Source: an uncultured Lachnospiraceae bacterium
GTDB taxonomy: Bacteria > Bacillota > Clostridia > Lachnospirales > Lachnospiraceae
Direction: 5' to 3'
DNA length: 32,357 nt
Assembly (NCBI GenBank): GCA_902781215.1
Contig: CACZIO010000038.1
Coordinates: 1-32,357, forward strand
Shown: positions 1 to 7,375 of the stretch, piece after piece
How positions within the stretch are numbered: position 1 is the first letter of the stretch
Layout of the letters: the number at the start of each line of letters is the position of its first letter
Translations under genes and position numbers: made by a program
The notes under the pieces: model-generated
Database searches by the model: none
What the model was told of the DNA's origin: nothing
What the model saw: only the letters and a program-made list of their open reading frames with translations

Positions 1-111
1 CAGATACTCTGAGATGTCCATTTCCATGGCTCATTCAGTAGAGGTATATCGTTGAAAACCCTTGTTTTTCAAGGGAAAAGCGCTTGACTTTATAGGGAGT
101 ATGGAAATCTG

Positions 112-1986
112 ATGCAGAATAAAACTGATCTTATAAATGCAGGCCCCAGCCATGCGGAACACATCGATCCGTCAGGCACAGATGTGGTCGCAGGGGACGA
201 TTTCGCGGACGAAGCATTCTCAGGTGATAAATTCTCAGATGAAGAAGTCGAGAAAGAGGATCTCGAAGATGAGAAAGCAGATCGCGGACCTGCTAAGACC
301 ACTGTGGCGGATACAGATGAAAATGAGGCATATGAAGACGATGACGATCCGTCGGCAGGTGCACAGGACAAGGACAAAAACGGTCACGGTCCTCTGGCCT
401 GGCTGCTCTGGCTCCTGATCATCCTGGCACCGGTCATCGCGGGCTGGATCATCGGGGCTGTCTCCGGGACGAGTCCTCTGCGGCTGGATGCCTGGAATAC
501 AGCCTGGAACGATGAAAACGGCTACTACCGCGTGATCCGGACTATGCAGCACTATGGTGTCCCGCAGGGCATGACGGGCTTTAATGAGATCACGTCCGGA
601 AATGTACCCTTCGGACCTTACAATCTCTTCACCTATATACCCTATTACCTGCTTTCATTTATTACGGGCTGCAGCTCCCACAATTATATTTATTACTGCA
701 ATATCATTCTGGCGGTACTCGCCAACCTGATCTTTGTCCTGCTGACCAGACCGAAGAAGAAAAACGCTTTTCTGTACGCGGTTTTTTTCCTCACGCAGCT
801 GATCGCCGCCAGGTACACCTGGTCTGGCATGGCGGAGGCAAGCTATCATTTCTACATTGTCGTCTTCATGGGACTGGTCATCTGGTTTCTCCGCGCCCCG
901 GACACCTCCGGAAAGAGAAAGGACCTGGCCCTGCTGGCCATGGTGCTGCTGACCTTCTTCTTCGGGGTCATGCGGCCGTATTTTGCCGCCCTCTTCCTGA
1001 TCCCCATGTATCTGCTGATCTTCAGGACGCCCCATCTGGGAGAGTTCAGACGGTTTTTCAGGTCTCTTCTGATCCTGGCGGCCATGGCCGGGACCGTCAT
1101 CCTGATGTATTTCTTTATGGGATACATCGCGGAGTACTTTGAGATCGCGCCTGCCATGAAGCTGGCCCAGATCATCCGGTCCGGCGAGCTGCGCGCCATT
1201 CTGGCCAGCCTGGTACAGCTCAACAAGGACAGCGTCCATTCTGCCATGGACCTGGTCAGGGAGTACCGCTGGGCAGGCGGAATCGCCTTTTTATTCTATT
1301 TTGAATGGATCATCATGTTCGTGGAATGGATCGCCGCCCTGATTCGACGCAAAAAGGACGGCGCGGCAGGTGTGCTCTTCCTTCTGCTGGTGTCCGGTGC
1401 CATGATCTATGAGGCCACGATCCTGCTCTACAAGGCCTATCAGCTGCACCGCATGCTGCTGGCCATCACGATCGCCTACTCCCTGTTCCTGATCGAGTTC
1501 GGTCTGGTCCTGCCCTGGGTCAATGCGGCAGCCATCATTGCCTGCGTCGGATTCTATATTGTCATGAAGCCGTCCGGATTTGCCCTCCCCCAGATCAGCG
1601 AGGAGACTGTGCAGGATGTCCAGCTGGCTGATTACAAGGCGGAGCTCATCTCCCTCATGCCCCCTGCAAAGGTGCCGGAAAACGGGATCTTTGATGCCCC
1701 GGCCTCACTGGACCCCTACTGGGACAACACAGTCGCCAAGATCACGGAGGACAGCCATATTCAGGTGTCCTTCATCCTGCCGGACTATCTGTCCATGAAT
1801 GTCTGCACAGAGAATTTCATGAAGAAATCGATCGAGAACGACAGCTTCAGCAGCCGTTATGTGATGGTGAAATCCGGAACGGAACTTGATGATCTGTGCA
1901 GAACAAAGTACCGCCTGCTCTGGGAGGAGCGCGGACACTGCATCTATGACAGCCGGAAGAAGGCTGCGACACAACAGACAAACTGA
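112..1986 (+). CDS. Multi-pass membrane protein of unknown function, GT-C glycosyltransferase-like
   Basis: I do not recognise a named family. The 624-residue protein begins with about 90 strongly acidic residues (many D/E, probably disordered and cytoplasmic). A hydrophobic segment follows at about 94-118, and then roughly ten more membrane segments up to about residue 500. The last 110 residues are soluble. Many short, tryptophan- and tyrosine-rich membrane segments with a soluble tail resemble GT-C polytopic glycosyltransferases or polymer export proteins, but I see no diagnostic catalytic motif. The start is the ATG at 112, with GGGAG at 95-99 about 12 nt upstream. A three-codon frame (ATG 101 to TGA) ends overlapping this ATG, which could allow coupled initiation. 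No promoter is visible in the first 111 bases, so it may belong to an operon entering from the left. The next gene encodes a secreted SGNH hydrolase, so a joint envelope role is possible. Confidence 0.7.
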   Translation: MQNKTDLINAGPSHAEHIDPSGTDVVAGDDFADEAFSGDKFSDEEVEKEDLEDEKADRGPAKTTVADTDENEAYEDDDDPSAGAQDKDKNGHGPLAWLLWLLIILAPVIAGWIIGAVSGTSPLRLDAWNTAWNDENGYYRVIRTMQHYGVPQGMTGFNEITSGNVPFGPYNLFTYIPYYLLSFITGCSSHNYIYYCNIILAVLANLIFVLLTRPKKKNAFLYAVFFLTQLIAARYTWSGMAEASYHFYIVVFMGLVIWFLRAPDTSGKRKDLALLAMVLLTFFFGVMRPYFAALFLIPMYLLIFRTPHLGEFRRFFRSLLILAAMAGTVILMYFFMGYIAEYFEIAPAMKLAQIIRSGELRAILASLVQLNKDSVHSAMDLVREYRWAGGIAFLFYFEWIIMFVEWIAALIRRKKDGAAGVLFLLLVSGAMIYEATILLYKAYQLHRMLLAITIAYSLFLIEFGLVLPWVNAAAIIACVGFYIVMKPSGFALPQISEETVQDVQLADYKAELISLMPPAKVPENGIFDAPASLDPYWDNTVAKITEDSHIQVSFILPDYLSMNVCTENFMKKSIENDSFSSRYVMVKSGTELDDLCRTKYRLLWEERGHCIYDSRKKAATQQTN

Positions 1987-2086
1987 GTGCTGTGATCTGC
2001 AGAAAAGCTGCCGCAGAGCAGACAAGCTGAATGCTGTGATCAGGGCGCAGTCTGCAGTACAACAGACAAAAGAGTGAAAAATCTTG
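1975..2086. repeat. 44-nt-period tandem direct repeat (two full units plus a partial third)
   Basis: Units begin at 1975, 2019 and 2063, each with CAGACAA, exactly 44 nt apart. The first 23 nt of units 1 and 2 differ at only two positions, while the second halves diverge. The third copy keeps only its first dozen or so bases before the multi-hairpin element. The first unit contains the stop codon of the preceding membrane-protein gene, so the repeat arose at or after its 3' end. No function can be assigned. Confidence 0.65.
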
Positions 2087-2241
2087 TCGATACAAGATTT
2101 TTCAACGCCAGAGGTTTGCGTCGAAGCGCCGCAAACCTCCGCCGGATCCCATCGCCGAATATCGCCAATTTCAAAGCCCTTATATGTAAGGCTTTGAAAT
2201 GCGATTTCGCCTCGGGTGTCTCAGCGCAGGAGCGCTTCGAC
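2075..2241. repeat. Compact multi-hairpin element, possible dispersed repeat or structured RNA
   Basis: Three strong stem-loops lie in 167 bases. The first is a perfect 13-bp stem at 2075-2087/2092-2104 with a CGAT loop. The second is a perfect 10-bp stem at 2111-2120/2130-2139. The third is an 11-bp stem at 2168-2178/2190-2200, extended by a further 5 bp (2161-2165/2201-2205) beyond a two-base bulge. In addition, 2120-2129 is the exact reverse complement of 2232-2241, so the loop of the second hairpin can pair with the end of the element. An open frame runs through it but encodes nothing recognisable. This could be a MITE-like or REP-like repeat, or a structured 5' leader of the SGNH gene. 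Confidence 0.55.
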
Positions 2242-2394
2242 ATGTATGGAAGAGTGGTTATTGGATTGATGATTTTTCATTCACTTGATCAGGGAAAGGT
2301 TCCTGGGCCCGAGACGGACCGGATGTCGTCCGGCCGCCCATGCGGAACGGACGCAGATGATATAACGCAAACAATTGACATAAATAAAGAAGTT

Positions 2395-4173
2395 ATGGAT
2401 GACCTGTCTCCGCGCGGCAGAGTGGTACGTCTGGCTGCCGCAGGTCTGGGCGGCCTGATCGCCGCCGGTTCCGTGGTCGGACCTGTTTCGCTGCAGGCGG
2501 AGGAGTATCTTCCTCAGGAAGATCCGTCGCAGCAGCAGGAAGTCTCTGTGTCTGCGGATGACGTGGACTGGTCGGAACGGGAGGAGACAGCCATCCGGAA
2601 CTGGCATCTCGATGCGGATGACCTGCCTTCGGAGGAGGAAGAGACCCTGCCGGAAGTCCCGGAGGATCTCGTGCCTTATTTCCACGAAAAGATCGGACAG
2701 ATCGCGGCGGATTATGAGGGCAGGCTCCCTGCCTCCGCGGACATGAGGAGGTATTCTCCCCGTGCGGACGCGCTGCGGACCATGGTCCGCGAGGCTGCCG
2801 GCCGGATCATCAGCGGTGAGACAGACCAGATCAGAAGGGAGCTGCTGGCCCTCGGCGGCGCTGCAGGACAGCGGACCTTCCGCGAATATCTGGCAGCCCT
2901 GCAGGGCAGGCCCGGTGCCTGGGCAGATGCCCGCAGGGAAGCCCTGTACGCGGAGGGAAAACTCCCGATCCCTCTCGCCGGTCCTGACCGGGAACAGGAG
3001 AATCAGAATACCGGTGCGGGAAGCGGTCGTCCTGCATCCTCTGTACAGGAGTTCCTTGGCGGCCGGCTGGCCTCCGGTCCCTCCTCGCAGGAAGAGGAGG
3101 CGAAAAGTATTTACACCGTGCCGGAGGATCCTGCGGTGTGGAAGGATCTGCCGGTATCACCGGCTCTGCATGCCTTTACCATGGATTTTCCCGCTGACAG
3201 CGGCAGGATGGAGACAAAGGGAGGAATTTCGCTGTTTCCCGGTCTCAAGAACTACCTGAGTGATATTAACCGGCGGATCCAGGCTCCGGAGCAGAAACAG
3301 GCTTACAGCCGGAGCGGCGCCGGGACGGCCGGCGGGGAAGTTTATGATCAGCGCACCGTACCGGCTGACTCCGCCGCACAGGGCGACCTGGCCGCTGCGG
3401 AACCCTCCGGGGCTGAATTCCATCAGAGTGTTCCTGCCTATGGGCCTGCTGCGCAGACGACTGCGCAGTCTGTCAGTCAGAAGCGCCGCCGCACGGTCCT
3501 GATCGGGGATTCGCGCACGGTCGGCATGGAGATGTACGTGGGCGGAGATGAGGATACCTACTGGTCCGCGGCCAACAGCATGGGCTACAACTGGATGGTC
3601 AGCACCGGCGTTCCGGCGGTGGAGGACCTGATCGGCGAGGACACGGACGTCGTGATCCTCATGGGGGTCAATGACCTGGGAAATGTCAGCAGATATGTCT
3701 CCTATATGAATGAAAAAGCGGCGGAATGGAAGGAGCGCGGCGCGCAGACCTGGTTTGTTTCGGTCACGCCGGTCGATGACCGGCGCAGCCCCAATGCCAA
3801 AAACGCCCGGATCGAGAGTTTCAACACCTATATGCAGGAGAACATGGAGGGCATCCGCTATATCGATGCCTACAACCGCATCCGCTCCAGCTTCGGATCG
3901 CCGGACGGGATCCACTTTGACCGCGCCACTTATCAGGAGATCTACCGGATCATCCGCTTCCATCTCTACTGCGGCTGGTACACGGAGAACGGCCTATGGT
4001 TCTGGTTTGAGAACGGGGAACCGCGCACAGGCTGGCAGTATCTGGATAACAGCTGGCAGTATTTTGACGGAAACGGGGTCCGCTGGATCCGGGATGGAAG
4101 AGTGGGAGAGGTCGTCCTGGCACCTTATCCGGAGAAAGGGATGCTGGATCCCTATCAGGGGATTTACCATTGA
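2395..4173 (+). CDS. Secreted SGNH/GDSL-type hydrolase with C-terminal cell-wall-binding-like repeats
   Basis: This predicted exported esterase or deacylase has about 592 residues. Reading from the ATG at 2395 gives a signal peptide: RGR near the start, a hydrophobic stretch LAAAGLGGLIAAGSVVG, and an AEE junction. A long low-complexity, proline- and acid-rich region follows. The SGNH domain then carries block I GDSR with the nucleophilic serine (about residue 370), GVND (about 423) and a DGIHF block with the Asp-x-x-His pair (about 503). The end (about 523-570) has GW...W.F..G repeats typical of choline/cell-wall-binding modules, including TGWQYLDNSWQYFDGNG. The substrate is probably an acyl or acetyl group on a surface glycan or peptidoglycan, which is inference. 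The open frame continues upstream to a GTG at 2074, and an ATG at 2242 has a good AGGAG. I prefer 2395 because only it places the signal peptide at the N terminus, although its ribosome site (AAAGAAG) is weak. Confidence 0.75.
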   Translation: MDDLSPRGRVVRLAAAGLGGLIAAGSVVGPVSLQAEEYLPQEDPSQQQEVSVSADDVDWSEREETAIRNWHLDADDLPSEEEETLPEVPEDLVPYFHEKIGQIAADYEGRLPASADMRRYSPRADALRTMVREAAGRIISGETDQIRRELLALGGAAGQRTFREYLAALQGRPGAWADARREALYAEGKLPIPLAGPDREQENQNTGAGSGRPASSVQEFLGGRLASGPSSQEEEAKSIYTVPEDPAVWKDLPVSPALHAFTMDFPADSGRMETKGGISLFPGLKNYLSDINRRIQAPEQKQAYSRSGAGTAGGEVYDQRTVPADSAAQGDLAAAEPSGAEFHQSVPAYGPAAQTTAQSVSQKRRRTVLIGDSRTVGMEMYVGGDEDTYWSAANSMGYNWMVSTGVPAVEDLIGEDTDVVILMGVNDLGNVSRYVSYMNEKAAEWKERGAQTWFVSVTPVDDRRSPNAKNARIESFNTYMQENMEGIRYIDAYNRIRSSFGSPDGIHFDRATYQEIYRIIRFHLYCGWYTENGLWFWFENGEPRTGWQYLDNSWQYFDGNGVRWIRDGRVGEVVLAPYPEKGMLDPYQGIYH

Positions 4174-4227
4174 TATCCTGCCTGCGGATTACATGATCGT
4201 TCATCTGTATATGAATTGAATTGCCCT

Positions 4228-4256
4228 TTGTTCCGCCTGCTCTGGTTTCATATAGA
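4228..4256 (+). promoter_or_regulatory. Candidate promoter for the HerA-like ATPase gene
   Basis: TTGTTC (4228-4233) is separated by 17 bp from TATAGA (4251-4256), about 80 bp before the start codon. It is a reasonable sigma-A-like match; no terminator is obvious between it and the preceding gene. Confidence 0.35.
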
Positions 4257-4334
4257 AATTGCGTCCGGATTTAAGGAAAAACGCTCGGATGTAAACAAAG
4301 TACAGTTGCCATTATTTTTTCAGGAGGTTTGAGT

Positions 4335-5915
4335 ATGCTGCGAGATGGAAAAATCTGGGTTGCTGACAATGATGCGGGAGAGGGGATCTATCTGCTTCCC
4401 CGGATGGCAAACCGCCACGGTCTGATCGCCGGCGCGACCGGCACCGGCAAAACGGTCACCGCCCGGGTCCTCGCGGAGGCCTTCAGTGAGATGGGCGTCC
4501 CCGTCTTTCTCGCGGACGTCAAGGGTGACCTGGCAGGGATCTACGCGCCCGGAAATGATTCCGAGGATATGCAGAAGAGGATCGCGCGCTTTGGTCTGGC
4601 GGAGCATGGCTTCAGCTATCAGGGCTATCCGGTGACACTCTGGGATATTTATGGAAAAAACGGGATCCCGCTCCGGACCACAGTCTCCGAGATGGGACCG
4701 ATCCTGATGGCCCGTATCCTGCAGCTCAACGACCTGCAGAGCGATATCCTGAGCATCGTCTACCGCATCGCGGACGACAGGGGCCTCCTCCTGATCGATC
4801 TCAAAGATCTCAAGTCCATGATCAACTATGTCATGGACCACGCGAAGGAATTTACAGAGGAGTACGGCAGGATGAGCAGCGCCTCCATGGGCGCGATCCT
4901 GCGCGCAGTCGTTGCGCTCGAGGGAGAGGGCGGCGATCAGTTTTTCGGCGAAACAGCCCTGGATATCAACGACTGGATGCAGCTGGCAGCCGGCGGAAAG
5001 GGCATGATCAACATTCTGGATTCCCAGAGCCTGATCAACAACGGCCGCCTCTATTCCACCTTCCTGCTCTGGCTTCTGTCGGAGCTGTTTGAGAACATGC
5101 CGGAGGTCGGCGATCTGGACAGGCCCAAGATGGTCTTCTTCTTCGACGAGGCCCACCTCCTCTTCAAGGATACGCCGAAGGCACTCCTGGACAAGATCGA
5201 ACAGGTCGTCAAGCTGATCCGGTCCAAGGGCGTCGGTGTCTATTTCTGCACACAGAACCCCAAAGATATTCCGGACGGTGTCCTGGCCCAGCTGGGCAAC
5301 CGCGTCCAGCACGCCCTCCGCGCCTACACGCCGGCGGAGCAGAAGTCTGTCCGGGCGGCGGCCCAGTCCTTCCGTGAGAATCCCGCCTTTAATACGGTGG
5401 AGACCCTGCAGGCCCTGGGCACGGGAGAGGCGCTGATCTCCATGCTGGGTGAAGACGGGATCCCCACCGTCGTGGAGAAGGCCTATGTCCTGCCTCCTCA
5501 GAGCCGGTTCGGCGCCATCTCGGATGCGGAGAGAGACCAGAGCATCAAGGGCAGTATCCTCTATACGAAATATGCCGAGTACAAGGATCCCGAGTCCGCC
5601 TACGAGATCCTCCAGCGGCTGGGCCTGGAGGAAGAGGCGGCCGCCGAGCAGGCGAAGGCGGATGCCCTGGCCGCGAAGGAACAGGCCCGTGAACAGGCGG
5701 CAAAAGAGAAGGCGGAGCAGCGTGAAGCCGCTCAGGCGGCAGCCGCCAAAAAGCGCGCCGCCAAGTCGGTCGGCAGCACAGTCGCCGGCACCGTCGGCCG
5801 CGAGGCAGGCAAGGCGCTGGGCAGCACCTTCGGCGGCCGCTTCGGCAAAACCCTGGGCGGCAACCTAGGCGCCAGCCTGGGCCGGGGGATCATCGGGACT
5901 TTGTTTAAAAACTGA
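4335..5915 (+). CDS. HerA-like helicase-domain ATPase (YjgR/DUF853 family)
   Basis: This is a soluble P-loop ATPase of the FtsK/HerA superfamily. The Walker A motif GATGTGKT lies at residues 33-40. Around 265-277 a Walker B segment reads MVFFFDEAHLLF, followed by a KGVGVYFCTQNP sensor-like stretch. The length of about 526 residues fits the YjgR/DUF853 family, whose cellular role is poorly defined. The last 100 residues comprise an alanine/lysine/glutamate-rich probable coiled coil (EQAREQAAKEKAEQ) and a glycine-rich amphipathic tail (GKALGSTFGGRFGKTLGGN), which resembles the family's usual C terminus. The start is the ATG at 4335, seven bases after a perfect AGGAGG (4322-4327). A TTG six bases earlier lies too close to that site. 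It appears monocistronic. Without a paired NurA nuclease nearby, a DNA end-resection role like archaeal HerA is not supported. Confidence 0.88.
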   Translation: MLRDGKIWVADNDAGEGIYLLPRMANRHGLIAGATGTGKTVTARVLAEAFSEMGVPVFLADVKGDLAGIYAPGNDSEDMQKRIARFGLAEHGFSYQGYPVTLWDIYGKNGIPLRTTVSEMGPILMARILQLNDLQSDILSIVYRIADDRGLLLIDLKDLKSMINYVMDHAKEFTEEYGRMSSASMGAILRAVVALEGEGGDQFFGETALDINDWMQLAAGGKGMINILDSQSLINNGRLYSTFLLWLLSELFENMPEVGDLDRPKMVFFFDEAHLLFKDTPKALLDKIEQVVKLIRSKGVGVYFCTQNPKDIPDGVLAQLGNRVQHALRAYTPAEQKSVRAAAQSFRENPAFNTVETLQALGTGEALISMLGEDGIPTVVEKAYVLPPQSRFGAISDAERDQSIKGSILYTKYAEYKDPESAYEILQRLGLEEEAAAEQAKADALAAKEQAREQAAKEKAEQREAAQAAAAKKRAAKSVGSTVAGTVGREAGKALGSTFGGRFGKTLGGNLGASLGRGIIGTLFKN

Positions 5916-5978
5916 CCAGGTGATAACAGGAAACCGTTTATAGCCAGATCTTTTGAATAATTGTATCTAAAACCGTGC

Positions 5979-6008
5979 AGGACTGTGAATCTTTTGATTC
6001 ACGGTCCT
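5979..6008 (+). terminator. Stem-loop after the HerA-like gene, weak terminator
   Basis: A 13-bp stem (5979-5991/5996-6008, one G-U pair) with a TTTT loop is followed by GTTGTATAAT rather than a clean T run. A TATAAT at 6013-6018 directly after it may be the -10 element of the next gene, though no good -35 precedes it. Confidence 0.45.
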
Positions 6009-6093
6009 GTTGTATAATATGTACAGATAATTTCTTTATATCATCACTTTTATGTATATTTTTTCAAATAATTATCGAGGAGGGAGAGAACAA

Positions 6094-7131
6094 ATGACCT
6101 ATCAGGATATTCTGACCAATGCGCGCACCTGTATCGGACCCCACTGCAAGGCATGTCCCGTATGCAACGGCAGGGCCTGCGGGGCGACGATGCCCGGCCC
6201 CGGCGCCAAGGGTGTCGGCGACACCGCCATTCGTAACTATGACGCCTGGAAGAGGATCCGGATCAATATGGATACCATCGCTGAAAATGTCCAGCCGGAC
6301 ACCTCTTTTGACTTCTTCGGCCACAAGATGAAATACCCCTTCTTCGCGGGCCCGGTCGGCGCGGTCAATCTGCACTACGGCGACAAGCTCGACGATGTCG
6401 GCTACAACGACATTCTGGTCTCCGCCTGTGCGGATGCCGGGATCGCCGCCTTCACGGGCGACGGGACCAATCCGGCTGTCATGGAGGCTGCCTGCAAGGC
6501 CATTGCGGCCAGCGGCGGCATCGGGATCCCGACCGTGAAGCCCTGGGATGTCAATACACTCAAGGAGAAATTCGCTCTCGTGCAGTCCTCCGGATGTTTT
6601 GCCGTCGCCATGGACATCGACGCGGCAGGTCTTCCTTTCCTGCAGAACCTCCAGCCCCCGGCAGGCAGCAAGACCGTGGAGGAACTGGCAGATGTGGTCA
6701 GAGCCGCCGGCAAACCCTTCATTGTCAAGGGCATCATGACTGCAGACGGCGCGAAGAAGGCTCTGGAAGCAGGCGCCGCAGCCATCGTTGTCTCCAATCA
6801 CGGCGGCCGTGTCCTGGACCAGTGCCCCGCCTCCGCGGAAGTGCTCTATGATATTGCCAAGGTCGTGAATGGCAGGATGAAGATCTTTGTCGACGGCGGG
6901 ATCCGCACCGGCGCGGATATCTTCAAGGCCCTCTGTCTGGGCGCGGACGGCGTCCTCATCGCCCGCCCCTATGTGACTGCAGTCTACGGCGGCGGCGCGG
7001 AAGGTGTTGCCGTATACACTGAGAAGCTCGGCGCGGAACTCGTCGACACCATGAAGATGTGCGGCGCTGCGAGACTTTCCGACCTCTCCGAGAAATTCCT
7101 GTACAAGCCCGTCAACCCCTACCTGGCATAA
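6094..7131 (+). CDS. FMN-dependent alpha-hydroxy-acid oxidising protein with N-terminal Cys cluster
   Basis: This is a TIM-barrel flavoenzyme of the lactate/glycolate oxidase (LldD) superfamily, 345 residues. The active-site segment SNHGGRVLD carries the proton-abstracting histidine at residue 236. The FMN-phosphate region reads DGGIRTGADIFKALCLGADGVLIARP. Uncommonly for LldD-type enzymes, residues 13-29 hold five cysteines (C13, C18, C21, C24, C29; CKACPVCNGRAC), followed by MPGPGAKG. A similar Cys-rich start is, as far as I recall, shared by homologues in anaerobic Firmicutes. Substrate and electron acceptor are unknown. In an anaerobe oxygen is an unlikely acceptor, and the cysteines could bind metal or an Fe-S centre (inference). 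The ATG at 6094 follows GAGGAGGGAG; an upstream ATG at 6052 has no such site. It is flanked by hairpins and appears to be a single-gene unit. Confidence 0.85.
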   Translation: MTYQDILTNARTCIGPHCKACPVCNGRACGATMPGPGAKGVGDTAIRNYDAWKRIRINMDTIAENVQPDTSFDFFGHKMKYPFFAGPVGAVNLHYGDKLDDVGYNDILVSACADAGIAAFTGDGTNPAVMEAACKAIAASGGIGIPTVKPWDVNTLKEKFALVQSSGCFAVAMDIDAAGLPFLQNLQPPAGSKTVEELADVVRAAGKPFIVKGIMTADGAKKALEAGAAAIVVSNHGGRVLDQCPASAEVLYDIAKVVNGRMKIFVDGGIRTGADIFKALCLGADGVLIARPYVTAVYGGGAEGVAVYTEKLGAELVDTMKMCGAARLSDLSEKFLYKPVNPYLA

Positions 7132-7226
7132 TGACCGGATGATCCGGGAACGATCTTCCGGCGGAAGCTTATGGAAAGACATACCTGAATATCTGAGGTC
7201 ATGAAGCCTTCCTGAAGACAGGATGA

Positions 7227-7262
7227 GACCCGGCAGCAGCACGTTCTGCAGCCGGGTCTTTT
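7227..7262 (+). terminator. Rho-independent terminator after the hydroxy-acid oxidising gene
   Basis: The stem GACCCGGC (7227-7234) pairs with GCCGGGTC (7251-7258), with a small inner GCAG/CTGC helix, and is followed by TTTTGTCTTG. Confidence 0.8.
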
Positions 7263-7375
7263 GTCTTGTTTAAAAATTATAATTTGCATGACATTATAAC
7301 TGTTTTGTGGTAAGGTACTAATGTTGCGCTTTTTGAAATCTGCAGACGGCGCACGGAAAGGGGATTATCTGAATC

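Noticed and set aside
59-75. CCCTTG-TTTTT-CAAGGG hairpin as a terminator of an upstream + strand gene
   Set aside because: It is followed by A residues, not T, on the + strand, and the stem is only six base pairs.
2074-2394. In-frame upstream extension of the SGNH hydrolase to a GTG at 2074
   Set aside because: It runs through the multi-hairpin element and would put about 107 unrelated residues before the signal peptide.
4335-5915. HerA-NurA style DNA-end processing or defence system
   Set aside because: The ATPase is of the stand-alone YjgR type and no nuclease or other defence gene lies beside it.
7267-7284. TTGTTTAAAAATTATAAT as a Rex operator upstream of the NSS gene
   Set aside because: Several mismatches to TTGTTAA-N4-TTAACAA, with the right half poorly kept; it is AT-rich DNA of the kind that matches by chance.
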